Positions 37,421-46,304 of a stretch of DNA of 64,000 nt are shown in pieces. The stretch is from assembly GCF_022965755.1 (NCBI RefSeq), contig NZ_CP095187.1:1798001-1862000 (forward strand), written 5' to 3'. Both the position numbers and the translations under genes were made by a program. Below the pieces are notes generated by a model. It made no database searches. It was not told the origin of the DNA and was given only the letters and a program-made list of their open reading frames with translations. Positions within the stretch are counted from its first letter, which is position 1; every line of letters begins with the position of its first letter. This DNA is from Pseudoxanthomonas sp. F37. GTDB taxonomy: Bacteria; Pseudomonadota; Gammaproteobacteria; Xanthomonadales; Xanthomonadaceae.

Positions 37421-38427
37421 ACCATTTCCTCGGCGCTGGCCATCAGCGAGATGACGCCCTGGTCGGCCAGGCGGCGGACGATGGCCAGGATTTCCTTCTG
37501 CGCGCCTTCAACATCGGACAGGCGCACCGGGCCGCGGGCTTCCATGTCCTCCAGCAGGATCTGCGCCGCGCGCTGGGACATGTTGCGGGTGATCTTCTCC
37601 CTCACCTTGGCGTCGGCGCCGCGCAGGGCCAGGCCCAGGCGGTCGTTCGGCACTTCGCGCAGCAGCGCCTGCAGTTCGCGGTCGCCCAGGTCGGCGAGGT
37701 TGTCGAACACGAACATCAGGTCCTGGATGCGCGCGCCCAGGTCGGCGTCGACCTGGGTGATGCTGCCCAGGATCACCTGGTCCTGGCCGGAGTCCATGAA
37801 GTTGAGGATGTTGGCCGCCACCTTCACGCCGCCGATGCTGGAGGCCTTCAGGTTCTGGTTGCCGGCGAACTGGCGCTCCATGATCTCGTTGAGCTCGTTC
37901 AGCGCGTTGGGCGGAATGCCGTCCAGCGTGGCGATGCGCAGCAGCACGTCGGTGCGCGTGCGCTCGGCCAGCAGCTTCAGCGTCTCCGCGGCCTGGTCGC
38001 TGTCCAGGTGGGCCAGCACGATGGCGATGATCTGCGGATGTTCGTTGCGGACCAGGTCGGCGATGGCGCGCGGATCCATCCACTTCAGCGTGTCCAGGCC
38101 GGTGGTGTTGCGCCCCAGCAGGATGCGGTCGATCAGGCTGCCGGCCTTGTCTTCGCCCAGCGCCTGCACCAGCACCTTGCGCACGTAGTCGTCGGCGCCC
38201 ATGCCCAGCGAGGTCTGCTTGTCCAGCGCCTCGCCGAAGGTGGATATCACCTGCATGACCTGCTCGCGGCTCACGCCGGAAATGGTGGCCATGGCGATGC
38301 CGAGCTTCTGCACCTCCTTGGCGTTCATGTGCTTGAGGACTTCGGCGGCGTCCTCCTCGCCCAGCGAGAGCAGCAGCACGGCGGCGCGCTGGACGCCGGT
38401 CAGTGCGTTGTCGCGCGCGTTACTCAT
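37417..38427 (-). CDS. fliG: Flagellar motor switch protein FliG
   Basis: Torque-generating C-ring protein of 336 residues. N-terminal FliF-binding domain, middle domain with the EHPQ motif (VRNEHPQIIAIVLAHLDSDQ), and a C-terminal torque domain with the charged helix DRLGLALRGADAKVREKITRN. The 8-base overlap with fliF shows coupled translation. Confidence 0.97.
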   Translation of the reverse strand: MSNARDNALTGVQRAAVLLLSLGEEDAAEVLKHMNAKEVQKLGIAMATISGVSREQVMQVISTFGEALDKQTSLGMGADDYVRKVLVQALGEDKAGSLIDRILLGRNTTGLDTLKWMDPRAIADLVRNEHPQIIAIVLAHLDSDQAAETLKLLAERTRTDVLLRIATLDGIPPNALNELNEIMERQFAGNQNLKASSIGGVKVAANILNFMDSGQDQVILGSITQVDADLGARIQDLMFVFDNLADLGDRELQALLREVPNDRLGLALRGADAKVREKITRNMSQRAAQILLEDMEARGPVRLSDVEGAQKEILAIVRRLADQGVISLMASAEEMV

Positions 38428-40093
38428 CGCTGGCCACCCAGTCCTTGACCACCTGCGCCACCTGCTTGGAGTCGGCCTTCACCGCCTCGCGCGCCTGCCG
38501 CAGCCGGTCCTCGTAGGCGTCGGAGGGCAGGGCGCGCAGCGGGGGCGCGGGCTCGTGCGACAGCGTGGCGACCACGCCGCCCTCATCGCCATCGGCGTCC
38601 ACCACGCTGACGTCCACGCCGTCCTCGTCGGCCTGCGCCTTGGGCCTGCCGGCCGGATGGATGATCTGGCGCATCGCCGGGCGCAGTACCCCGAACAGCA
38701 GCGCGATCACCACCAGCGCGCCCAGGCCGTAGCGCGCGATGTCGCGCAGCAGCGCGTTGTGCAGCCAGGGGCTTTCCCAGAAGGGAACGGCTTCGGGCTT
38801 GTCGGTCTCGCGCACGAACGGGGCGTTCATCACCGACACCGAGTCGCCACGCGCGGCGTCGAAGCCCACGGCTTCCTTCACCAGCGCTTCGATGCGCGCC
38901 AGGGTGGCGGCATCCAGCGCGGTCATCACCACCTTGCCGTTCTCGCCCGTGCGCGGCACGTGGTCGACCAGCACGGCCGCGGTGACGCGGCGCACGCGGC
39001 CGGCCGGCTGGCGGGTGTGCTGCAGGGTGCGGTCCATCTCGAAGTTGCGGGTGGCGCTGCTGCTGGTTTCCACCGGGGCGGCGGGGTTGGGCGCGGCCGC
39101 GGCGTTCGGGCCGGGGGGCGTGTTGCTGGTGGCGCCGGGCACGCCTTCGGGGCCGGTGCCGGCCACGGTGTTCTGGCTGACCTGTTCGCTGCGGATCTTG
39201 GCCGGATCGTTGGCGAAGGTTTCGCGGGCTTCCTCGGTGACGGAGAAATCCATGTCCACGGCGACTTCGGCATTCACGCGGCCGGGACCGGTCAGCGGCT
39301 CCAGCAGTTCGCGGATGCGCTCGTTGAAGGAGGTCTCCAGCTTGCGCACGCGCTCGAACTGGGCGGCATTGAGGGCGGCCTCGCTGTTCGGGTCGCTGAT
39401 GGTCAGCATGCGGCCGCTCTGGTCGACCACGGTGACGCGTTCGGGGGCCAGGTCGGGGATGGACGAGGACACCAGGTGCACGATGGCATCCACCTGGTTG
39501 CGTTCCAGCATGGCGCCGGAGCGCAGGTCCAGCACGACCGACGCGCTGGCGACTTCGCGCTGGCGGGTGAAGGCGCTGGGCTTGGGGATGGCCAGGTGCA
39601 CGCGCGCGTCGCGTACCGGGCGCAGGGTGGTGATGGTGCGCACCAGTTCGGTTTCCAGCGCGTGCTGGTAGCGCGCGTTCTCGACGAACTGGCTGACGCC
39701 GAAGCCCGGATCGCGCTCCATCATCTCGAAGCCCAGGCGGCCGCTCTCGGCCAGGCCGGCGCCGGCCAGCTTCAGGCGGGCATCGTGCAGGTTCTCTTCC
39801 GGCACGGAGATGGCGCCGGTGGCCTGGTCCAGCTGGAACGGGATCTGCGCCGCGCGCAGCATGTCGGTGGCTTCGGCGGTGGCCTTGGCGTCCAGGCCGG
39901 TGTACAGCGGGGTGTAGGCCGGCTTCTGCGACCAGAAGAACACCATCATGCCCACGGCCACCGCGCCGGCGATCAGCAGCAGCGTGCCCATCTGCCTGAA
40001 CACGCGCGCGTCCTGGATCTTGGTCAGCGCCGCACCGGCCTTGTCGGCGGTCAGCGATTCCTTCAGGGCTTCCTTGGACAGCGTGAGGGCCAT
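38420..40093 (-). CDS. fliF: Flagellar MS-ring protein FliF
   Basis: Forms the membrane ring of the basal body; 557 residues. Membrane helices lie near 38-58 (LLIAGAVAVGMMVFFW) and 445-470 (IARYGLGALVVIALLFGVLRP). Between them is the lipoprotein-like ring-building region (YTPLYTGLDAKATAEATDML, ALETELVRTITTLRPVRDAR). The cytoplasmic tail ends VAQVVKDWVASDE, which binds FliG. Confidence 0.96.
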   Translation of the reverse strand: MALTLSKEALKESLTADKAGAALTKIQDARVFRQMGTLLLIAGAVAVGMMVFFWSQKPAYTPLYTGLDAKATAEATDMLRAAQIPFQLDQATGAISVPEENLHDARLKLAGAGLAESGRLGFEMMERDPGFGVSQFVENARYQHALETELVRTITTLRPVRDARVHLAIPKPSAFTRQREVASASVVLDLRSGAMLERNQVDAIVHLVSSSIPDLAPERVTVVDQSGRMLTISDPNSEAALNAAQFERVRKLETSFNERIRELLEPLTGPGRVNAEVAVDMDFSVTEEARETFANDPAKIRSEQVSQNTVAGTGPEGVPGATSNTPPGPNAAAAPNPAAPVETSSSATRNFEMDRTLQHTRQPAGRVRRVTAAVLVDHVPRTGENGKVVMTALDAATLARIEALVKEAVGFDAARGDSVSVMNAPFVRETDKPEAVPFWESPWLHNALLRDIARYGLGALVVIALLFGVLRPAMRQIIHPAGRPKAQADEDGVDVSVVDADGDEGGVVATLSHEPAPPLRALPSDAYEDRLRQAREAVKADSKQVAQVVKDWVASDE

Positions 40094-40131
40094 GGTGAGG
40101 GTTCGGTTCTAGGTGAGAAGGTGGGGCCGCG

Positions 40132-40485
40132 TTACAGCGGCATGTTCATCACGTCCTGGTAGGCCTGCACCAGGCGGTTGCGCACTTCGACGGTGGCGCG
40201 GAAGGCGACCTGCGACTGCTGCGCCGCCACCATCACCCGTGCCAGGTCCGCGCGCGGGTCGCCCAGTTCGAAGGCCTGGGCCAGCGCGCCGGCGTTCTTC
40301 TGCGCGCTGTTCACGCCTTCCAGCGCGTTCTGCAGCGTCTCGCCGAAACTGGGCGCCTTGACGCCCGGCTGCTCCAGGCCGACCCGGTTGGGAACGAAGG
40401 CGCCCGGATTGGGCTCCAGCGCACGCGTCCCCATCTGGTGCTGGTAGCTGCGGATCTGCGAGAGGATGGAGGTGACGTCGGACAT
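40132..40485 (-). CDS. fliE: Flagellar hook-basal body protein FliE
   Basis: Joins the MS ring to the rod; 117 residues. The N-terminus is flexible; the conserved part is FGETLQNALEGVNSAQKNAG ... VMVAAQQSQVAFRATVEVRNRLVQAYQDVMNMPL. First gene of the fliEFGHIJK operon, with its own sigma-54 promoter 42 bp upstream. Confidence 0.96.
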   Translation of the reverse strand: MSDVTSILSQIRSYQHQMGTRALEPNPGAFVPNRVGLEQPGVKAPSFGETLQNALEGVNSAQKNAGALAQAFELGDPRADLARVMVAAQQSQVAFRATVEVRNRLVQAYQDVMNMPL

Positions 40486-40526
40486 GGGCGGATGCTTCGG
40501 TCGTCGGGATGTCTTGCGAGGTCAGT

Positions 40527-40542
40527 TGCAAGACCCGTGCCG
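40527..40542 (-). promoter_or_regulatory. Sigma-54 promoter of fliEFGHIJK
   Basis: Minus strand CGGCACGGGTCTTGCA, matching GGCAC-N5-TTGCA with GG-N10-GC spacing. It lies in the 77-bp gap between fleQ and fliE; the transcript would start near 40516. Confidence 0.85.
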
Positions 40543-40562
40543 GAACCGCGCCCCGCCGCCAG

Positions 40563-42041
40563 TCAGTTTTCCGTCGCCAGGGCCACGTCTTCGCGCTCGA
40601 CACCGTACTTGCGCAGCTTTTCCACCAGCGTGGTGCGGCGCAGGCCCAGCAGCTGGGCCGCGTGCGCGACCACGCCGCCGGCGCGGTCCAATGCATCGCG
40701 GATCAGGTTGAGCTCGATCTGGGCGATGTGTTCGCGCAGGTCGATGCCGGCTTCCGGCAGGCGGTCGGCCGGCACCACGGCCGCGGCGGCGATGGTGGTC
40801 GGGGTGACCGCGGTCGCCATGGCAGGCGCGGCAGCGGTGGGCTGCGCGGGCACGGCGGGCGCTTCGGCGGCCACGGCAGCCGGGTTTTCGGGCTGGTAGC
40901 GCTTGGGCAGGTCGGCCACGCGCACCAGGCCGCCCGGATGCAGCACCGCCAGGCGCTCCACCAGGTTGGTCAGCTCGCGCACATTGCCCGGCCAGGAGTA
41001 CAGGCGCAGGGCCTGCAGCGTCTCGTTGGCGAAGCGCACTTCGCCGCGACCGGTGCGGGACAGCTGCGCGGCGATGGTCATCACCAGGTCGGGCAGGTCG
41101 TCGGCGCGCTCGCGCAGCGCCGGCATTTCGATGGGGAACACGTTCAGGCGGTAGAACAGGTCCTCGCGGAAATACCCGTCGGCGATGCGCGCTTCCAGGT
41201 TGCGATGGGTGGCGGCGATCACCCGCACGTTGCAGCGGATGGTCTGGTTGCCGCCCACGCGCTCGAAGCTGCGCTCCTGCAGCACACGCAGCAGCTTGAC
41301 CTGCATCGGCAGGCTCATGTCGCCGATCTCGTCCAGCAGCAGGGTGCCGCCTTCGGCCATCTCGAAGCGGCCCTTGCGCGCGCTCAGCGCACCGGTGAAC
41401 GCGCCTTTTTCATGGCCGAACAGTTCGCTTTCCAGCAGGTCGGGCGGGATGGCGCCGCAGTTGATGGCCACGAACGGTCCGTCGCGGCGCGGCGACTGGT
41501 CGTGGATGGCGCGGGCCACCACTTCCTTGCCGGTGCCGGATTCGCCCAGCACCAGCACGGTGGTGTCGAAGCTGGCGACCTGCTCGATCATGCGGCGCAG
41601 GCGGGTGACCGCGGGGCTGCTGCCGGTGGGGCCGCTGGTGGTCACCTGCTGGGCCTGGTGTTCGGTATCCAGGCGCTTGAGGCTGGCGCGGCGCAGGCAG
41701 GCTTCCAGCTGGGCATGGCGGATCGGGCTTTCCAGTGTCCACACACCGGCTTCGTGCAGGCCGTGCGCCGCGGCAAAGGCCGCGGTATCGCCTTCCAGCA
41801 GCAGCACAGGAGGCGGCAGCTGGGCCTTGCCCAGCCAGGCGAAGAAGGCGTCGGTGGCCTTCGGGTCGTCCACGGTGCCGACCACCACCGCCAGCCAGTC
41901 GTGCGGACGCTGGCGGCGGACATCCACGTCACCGGCGCTGGCGACCCAGCGGGGTGTCAGGTCCATGAATTCGAGCAGGCCGGCCAGGCGTTCGGCACGC
42001 GGGGCGTCGGCGTCGATGACGAGGATGCGGGATTCACTCAT
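40563..42041 (-). CDS. fleQ: Flagellar master regulator FleQ (sigma-54 activator)
   Basis: Enhancer-binding protein of 492 residues. The N-terminal FleQ-type receiver-like domain (about 1-120) begins with [20 protein letters not shown] and lacks the usual phospho-acceptor site. The AAA+ domain has Walker [10 protein letters not shown], the sigma-54 contact loop GAFTGA, Walker [13 protein letters not shown] and [15 protein letters not shown]. An Ala/Pro linker leads to a C-terminal helix-turn-helix ([20 protein letters not shown]). The ATG at 42039-42041 overlaps vemR by 8 bases. In Pseudomonas and Xanthomonas FleQ binds c-di-GMP. Confidence 0.96.
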   Translation of the reverse strand: MSESRILVIDADAPRAERLAGLLEFMDLTPRWVASAGDVDVRRQRPHDWLAVVVGTVDDPKATDAFFAWLGKAQLPPPVLLLEGDTAAFAAAHGLHEAGVWTLESPIRHAQLEACLRRASLKRLDTEHQAQQVTTSGPTGSSPAVTRLRRMIEQVASFDTTVLVLGESGTGKEVVARAIHDQSPRRDGPFVAINCGAIPPDLLESELFGHEKGAFTGALSARKGRFEMAEGGTLLLDEIGDMSLPMQVKLLRVLQERSFERVGGNQTIRCNVRVIAATHRNLEARIADGYFREDLFYRLNVFPIEMPALRERADDLPDLVMTIAAQLSRTGRGEVRFANETLQALRLYSWPGNVRELTNLVERLAVLHPGGLVRVADLPKRYQPENPAAVAAEAPAVPAQPTAAAPAMATAVTPTTIAAAAVVPADRLPEAGIDLREHIAQIELNLIRDALDRAGGVVAHAAQLLGLRRTTLVEKLRKYGVEREDVALATEN

Positions 42042-42414
42042 GGCGGCGGTCTTTGAACTTCTCGAGGATGGGCAAGACTTCCTGGATGTAGGCAAGCTTG
42101 CTGACGAAATCGTCGGCGCCGGCGCGCATCGCGTGTTCGCGGTGCTCGGCGTCGTCGAAATGGCTGGCGATCACGATGAACGGCGGAGCGTCCTGGGTCT
42201 TGATCAGGCGGGTGGCCTGCAGGCCGCCCATCTCCGGCATGGCCAGGTCCATCAGCACCACGTCCGGACGCAGGGTCTCGGAGCGTTCGATGGCTTCCAG
42301 GCCGTTGCTGGCGCGGCCCACGATCTCCAGCCACTCCACCTTGCGCAGATGGCGCAGGGCGGCGTTGATGAAGCCTTCGTGGTCGTCCACCAGCAGTACG
42401 GTGATCTTGCTCAT
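42034..42414 (-). CDS. vemR: Single-domain response regulator VemR
   Basis: Receiver domain of 126 residues with Asp10/Asp11 (LLVDDHEG), phospho-acceptor Asp56 ([13 protein letters not shown]) and a Lys in FVSKLAY. There is no output domain. The position between rpoN2 and fleQ is that of VemR of Xanthomonas campestris, a regulator of motility, exopolysaccharide and virulence that interacts with FleQ. The symbol rests on synteny and family fit. Confidence 0.85.
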   Translation of the reverse strand: MSKITVLLVDDHEGFINAALRHLRKVEWLEIVGRASNGLEAIERSETLRPDVVLMDLAMPEMGGLQATRLIKTQDAPPFIVIASHFDDAEHREHAMRAGADDFVSKLAYIQEVLPILEKFKDRRHE

Positions 42415-42429
42415 TGCGTTCGTGCTCCG

Positions 42430-43854
42430 TTATCCGGCCTTGGCCAAGACCGATACGGTAGCGCGTCGGCGTTCCCGGGCGGGAGCGATATCCAGCTGTT
42501 CCCGGTACTTCGCCACAGTTCTGCGGGCGATATGGATGCCCTGGCGGGCCAGCAGGCCGGCGATGGCCTCGTCGGCCAGCGGCTTGCCGGCCGGCTCGGA
42601 ATCGATCAGGCGGCGCACCATCGCGCGCACGGCCGGGCCGGACACGTTGGCGCCTTCCAGGCGCACGGCGAAGAAGTGCTTCAGCTCGAAGGTGCCGCGC
42701 GGGGTCTGCATGTACTTGCCGGTGGTGATGCGCGAGACGGTCGATTCGTGCATGCCGATGGCGTCGGCGATCTCCTTCAGCGTCAGCGGGGCCATGGCCT
42801 CCTCGCCCTGGGCCAGGAAACCGGCCTGGCGTTCGACGATGGCGCGCGCGGTGCGCAGCAGGGTGTCGTAGCGGATCGACAGGCCGCGGGTCAGCCAGCG
42901 CGCTTCCTGCAGCAGTTCGCGCAGCTTGCCGGCGCCCTCGGACGGGCCGGCCTGCTCCAGCGCGTGCTCCTGCAGGGCGTTGACCCGCACGCGCGGGGTG
43001 GTGGCCGGATTCAGCGCCACGCGCCAGGCGCAGTCGGCATGCCACGCCACCACGTCGGGCACGATGTAGCCGGTCGGCGCCGGGGCCAGCGACGCGCCGG
43101 GGCGCGCATCCAGCGACAGCACCAGGCGCACGCCCTCCATCACCTGCTCGATGTCCAGGTCCAGCAGGCGGGCGAGGGCGTCGTATTCGTGCGCGGCCAG
43201 CAACGCCAGGCCGTCGGTGACGATGCGGCGGGCGACATGACGTGCCGGCACGCGGCCATGCAGGCAGTCCAGCTGCACCAGCAGGCACTCGCGCACATCG
43301 GCGGCGGCCAGACCGGGGAACTCGCCGCGCAGCAGGCGATCGCGCAGCGCCAGCACGGCACCGGTGGCCAGGTCGAAGCGGGCCGATGCCAGCAGCGCCA
43401 GGGTCTCGGGCGCCTGTTCCAGATAGCCGGCTTCGTTGGTGTTCTCCAGCCAGAACGCGACCACGTCCAGCGCGCGCTCGTCGAGCTCCAGCGCCAGGCG
43501 GTCGAGCACGCGCACGTGCGGGTCGCTGGATTCGCCGGCGGCCACGCGTTGCATGCGGTCGTCGTCGCCGTCCTGCCAGCTGGCGCCCGGCACGTCCCAC
43601 AGGTTGGACTCGGGCAGCTCGTCGAACGCGGCGACTTCGCTGGCGGCGACGTCCTGCGCGGGCAGTGCCTCGATTTCCCCGTCCTGTGCGGCGTCCTGCG
43701 CTTCTTCCACCTCCAGCAGTGGATTGAGGTCCAGCGCGCGACGCACTTCCAGCTCCAGCTGCAGGCCGTCCAGCTGCAGCAGCCGGATCGACTGCAGCAG
43801 TTGCGGCGTCAGGTGGAGCTGTTGCCCGAGCTGGGTGGAAAGTCCCGTCTTCAT
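42430..43854 (-). CDS. rpoN2: RNA polymerase sigma-54 factor RpoN2
   Basis: Sigma-54 of 474 residues. Region I is Gln/Leu-rich (MKTGLSTQLGQQLHLTPQLLQSIRLLQ), region II is acidic, then the core-binding domain, and the C-terminal RpoN box ARRTVAKYREQL for -24 recognition. The start MKTGLSTQL fits the family; a 14-codon extension has no support. The location next to vemR-fleQ and the divergent sequence mark it as the flagellar RpoN2 of xanthomonads, so a second rpoN probably exists elsewhere. The 237-bp gap upstream holds no gene that I can see. Confidence 0.95.
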   Translation of the reverse strand: MKTGLSTQLGQQLHLTPQLLQSIRLLQLDGLQLELEVRRALDLNPLLEVEEAQDAAQDGEIEALPAQDVAASEVAAFDELPESNLWDVPGASWQDGDDDRMQRVAAGESSDPHVRVLDRLALELDERALDVVAFWLENTNEAGYLEQAPETLALLASARFDLATGAVLALRDRLLRGEFPGLAAADVRECLLVQLDCLHGRVPARHVARRIVTDGLALLAAHEYDALARLLDLDIEQVMEGVRLVLSLDARPGASLAPAPTGYIVPDVVAWHADCAWRVALNPATTPRVRVNALQEHALEQAGPSEGAGKLRELLQEARWLTRGLSIRYDTLLRTARAIVERQAGFLAQGEEAMAPLTLKEIADAIGMHESTVSRITTGKYMQTPRGTFELKHFFAVRLEGANVSGPAVRAMVRRLIDSEPAGKPLADEAIAGLLARQGIHIARRTVAKYREQLDIAPARERRRATVSVLAKAG

Positions 43855-44091
43855 TCCCGTGTCCCCGATTCGATGGCGTGCCGTGGTCGGCTTCACATCG
43901 TGTTGACACTTTGCGGGGCGGGTGACGGAAAAAAAATCAGGGCGTTTCTGGTTGTGATGCGGGCACGCCCGACCCGCTGTCAGGGTTTTCCCTACAGCGT
44001 CGGTTCAATGTCGGAGGAAGGCGCCGAGAGGGGCGCTGCGAACACGGAATTCCGTCACGGAGAGGGCGTCGCCCGGGTGTACCTGCAAGGC

Positions 44092-44724
44092 TCAGGCCAG
44101 TTCGTTCTGGTGGCGCGCGGCCAGCAACAGCAGGTCGTTGGCGCGGCGGCAGCCCAGCGATTCCATCATCCGGGCGCGATGGGTTTCCACCGTCTTGACG
44201 CTGATGCCCAACTGCGCGGCGATTTCCTTGCTGCTCATGCCACTGCCCAGCTGGCGCAGGATCTCGCGCTGGCGCGGCGACAGCGCCGCCACGCCCGTGG
44301 GACGCTGCGAGTTGAGCATGGGCGCCAGCATCTTGGACGACACCTGCGGGCTGAGGAACACCTGTCCGGCGGCGGCGGCACGCAGGGCCAGCTCAAGCTC
44401 CATCGGGGCGGCTTCCTTCACGACGAAGCCCGCGCAGCCGCGGTCCAGGGCCACGCGGACCTGGGTGGGGTCGTTGTGCATGGACATGATCACCACCCGC
44501 GTCTGCGGCAGCGACTCGCGCAGCAGCGGCAGCAGGTCCAGGCCACTGCGGTCGGGCAGGGACAGGTCCAGCAGGATCAGGTCGGGGCGATGGATCGCCG
44601 CCATGTCCAGTGCCTGCTGGCCGTTGCAGGCCTCGGCCACCACATCGACGTCAGGCAAGGCCTGCAGCAACCGGCCGATGCCGGCGCGGACCAGGGTATG
44701 GTCGTCGACGATGAGTACACGCAC
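44092..44724 (-). CDS. NarL/LuxR-type response regulator
   Basis: Two-domain regulator of 210 residues. The receiver has Asp7/Asp8 (LIVDDHTLVRAG), Asp53 (LILLDLSLPD) and Lys (GFVVKEAA). The C-terminal LuxR helix-turn-helix is LSPRQREILRQLGSGMSSKE ... SVKTVETHRARMMESLG (about 145-200). No histidine kinase is adjacent. It lies alone between the fliD operon and rpoN2 on the same strand, so a flagellar role is possible but unproven. The 214-bp gap to the tPilZ gene has a small CTGGGC/GCCCAG hairpin at 44846-44860 and nothing else I recognise. Confidence 0.92.
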   Translation of the reverse strand: MRVLIVDDHTLVRAGIGRLLQALPDVDVVAEACNGQQALDMAAIHRPDLILLDLSLPDRSGLDLLPLLRESLPQTRVVIMSMHNDPTQVRVALDRGCAGFVVKEAAPMELELALRAAAAGQVFLSPQVSSKMLAPMLNSQRPTGVAALSPRQREILRQLGSGMSSKEIAAQLGISVKTVETHRARMMESLGCRRANDLLLLAARHQNELA

Positions 44725-44938
44725 GGGAGGATTCAGCTGCTGTCGCGTCGTAAGGTGATGTCACGATAGCGGCGGGCCGGGGCCACGCCAATTCAGAATC
44801 GCGACGGAGGTGTGAAACCACGACGCCAGTCACAGTTGACCGGTCCTGGGCGCTGCCCAGAATGCGATTACCGCCGCCAGGTGCCGTGACGGGCCATCGC
44901 GTTGCGATGGACGTGGGGCCGCGAGGCGCGGAACGGCG

Positions 44939-45526
44939 TTACGGGCGGGTCGACTGCGACTGCCGGGCTTCCGCGATCTGGCGGCGGTGCAGGCGGAACA
45001 GATGGCGGTCCATCGCCTCGGCCAGGCCGGCGTTCAGGGCATCGAACTGCAGCCACAGATGGTGCAGGCCCTGCGAGCCCTCCACCTGGGCCAGTACGAC
45101 CACCGGCAATTCGATCTGGTCGCTCAGCCAGGCGGCCGGCTGCACGAGCACCACGCCGGGCGCGCCCTCGACGCAGGCCGTCGGCGAGGCCGCATCCAGC
45201 CGTATTCCGCGGTGCGACCAGCGCATCGCCGTGGGCGGCGGGGCACCTTCGTGGCGGCGTGCGAGGCGTCCCAGCAGCGACAGCACCAGGTCGAGCTTGG
45301 CCTCGATGCGCTGCTGGGTGGGCGTGGCTTCCTTGCGTTCTTCAGGGTCGTCGCCGCGCATGTCTTCGGCCACGGCCAGTCCCTTGAGCAGTGCTTCGGA
45401 GGTCGCCTGCATCAGCACGCGCGCGCCGGCTTCGACGCGCGCCGGCAGGACCACGTCGCAGGTGAGTGCGCCATCGAACAGGACATGTTCGGCCGGATGT
45501 TCCACCAGGACGGTCGGTGTGGTCAT
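44939..45526 (-). CDS. Tetrameric-type PilZ-like protein (tPilZ)
   Basis: Protein of 195 residues resembling the atypical tetramer-forming PilZ family of xanthomonads (XCC6012 type). A beta-rich PilZ-like fold (EHPAEHVLFDGALTCDVVLPAR ... PGVVLVQPAAWL, LPVVVLAQVEGSQGLHHLWLQF) is interrupted by an amphipathic helix (TPTQQRIEAKLDLVLSLLGR, about 68-92) with heptad spacing. The classical RxxxR and D/NxSxxG c-di-GMP motifs are not evident, so nucleotide binding is doubtful. It is the last gene of fliD-fliS-fliT-tPilZ. The family call is from pattern memory. Confidence 0.75.
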   Translation of the reverse strand: MTTPTVLVEHPAEHVLFDGALTCDVVLPARVEAGARVLMQATSEALLKGLAVAEDMRGDDPEERKEATPTQQRIEAKLDLVLSLLGRLARRHEGAPPPTAMRWSHRGIRLDAASPTACVEGAPGVVLVQPAAWLSDQIELPVVVLAQVEGSQGLHHLWLQFDALNAGLAEAMDRHLFRLHRRQIAEARQSQSTRP

Positions 45527-45529
45527 GGT

Positions 45530-45835
45530 TCACCCCTCCACGACGGACAGATAGGCGCGCGCCGCGCGGTCGGCGCGCTGGCTGGCATGCATGCGGATGC
45601 GGGCCTGCTCGCGCGCATCCTGCATGGTCTTCTGCAGTTCAAGTTGCGCGCGCAGCAGCGATGCCAGGGCGTCGCCGCCGGCGGCGCGGCCGCCATCGGC
45701 GTGCAGGAAGGCGCGCACGTCGTGGTCGTGGCGGTTGAGCAGGCGCTCGACGTCCTCCAGTTCACCCGCGTGCAGGGCACGCCGCATGGCGTCGAGCTGG
45801 GCGAACAGGTCGTCGAGGGCCGGCGCGGCGCTCAT
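45530..45835 (-). CDS. fliT: FliT-like flagellar chaperone
   Basis: Small helical protein of 101 residues. The content is charged helices (LDDLFAQLDAMRRALHAGEL, LLRAQLELQKTMQDAREQAR) as in FliT, which chaperones FliD. Sequence identity to known FliT is not obvious, so the name rests on size, helix content and position after fliS. The ATG overlaps the fliS stop (ATGA). Confidence 0.7.
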   Translation of the reverse strand: MSAAPALDDLFAQLDAMRRALHAGELEDVERLLNRHDHDVRAFLHADGGRAAGGDALASLLRAQLELQKTMQDAREQARIRMHASQRADRAARAYLSVVEG

Positions 45836-46248
45836 CGCGCGGCGGCCATCGCCGGCACGTGGCGTTGTTCGGGCGGGATCGCGTTCCACGCCGCTTCGAT
45901 TTCGCCCAGCAGGTCCAGCGATTCGCGCAGGGCGGACGCATCGTTGTGCAGGTTGGCCTCGATCAGCCGGGTCTGCACGTAGTCGTACAGGGCCGACAGG
46001 CTGCCGGCGATGTCGCCGCCGGCTTCGTGATCCAGCGAGCCGTTGAGGTGGCCGATGATCGCGCTGACCTCGCCGATCGCCTTGCCCTTGCGCGCCAGGT
46101 CGCCGCGCGCCACGCAGGCTTCGGCCAGGCGCAGGCGCTCGCAGGCGCCGGCCAGCAGCAGGGCGACCAGACGGTGCGGATCGGCCTCCATCACCGCGCT
46201 GCTGAGGCCGGTGTTGCGGTACTGCGCGGCGTACGATTGAAGTGACAT
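45832..46248 (-). CDS. fliS: Flagellin export chaperone FliS
   Basis: Four-helix chaperone for flagellin, 138 residues. MSLQSYAAQYRNTGLSSAVM and EADPHRLVALLLAGACERL are the family N-terminus; LYDYVQTRLIEANLHND is the conserved central helix. AGGAGA precedes the ATG at the correct distance. It lies between fliD (56 bp) and fliT. Confidence 0.95.
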   Translation of the reverse strand: MSLQSYAAQYRNTGLSSAVMEADPHRLVALLLAGACERLRLAEACVARGDLARKGKAIGEVSAIIGHLNGSLDHEAGGDIAGSLSALYDYVQTRLIEANLHNDASALRESLDLLGEIEAAWNAIPPEQRHVPAMAAAR

Positions 46249-46304
46249 TCCATTTCTCCTGGGGCCTGCGGCACGCGATGGGCGTGGGTGCGGGCCCGGC
46301 GGTC

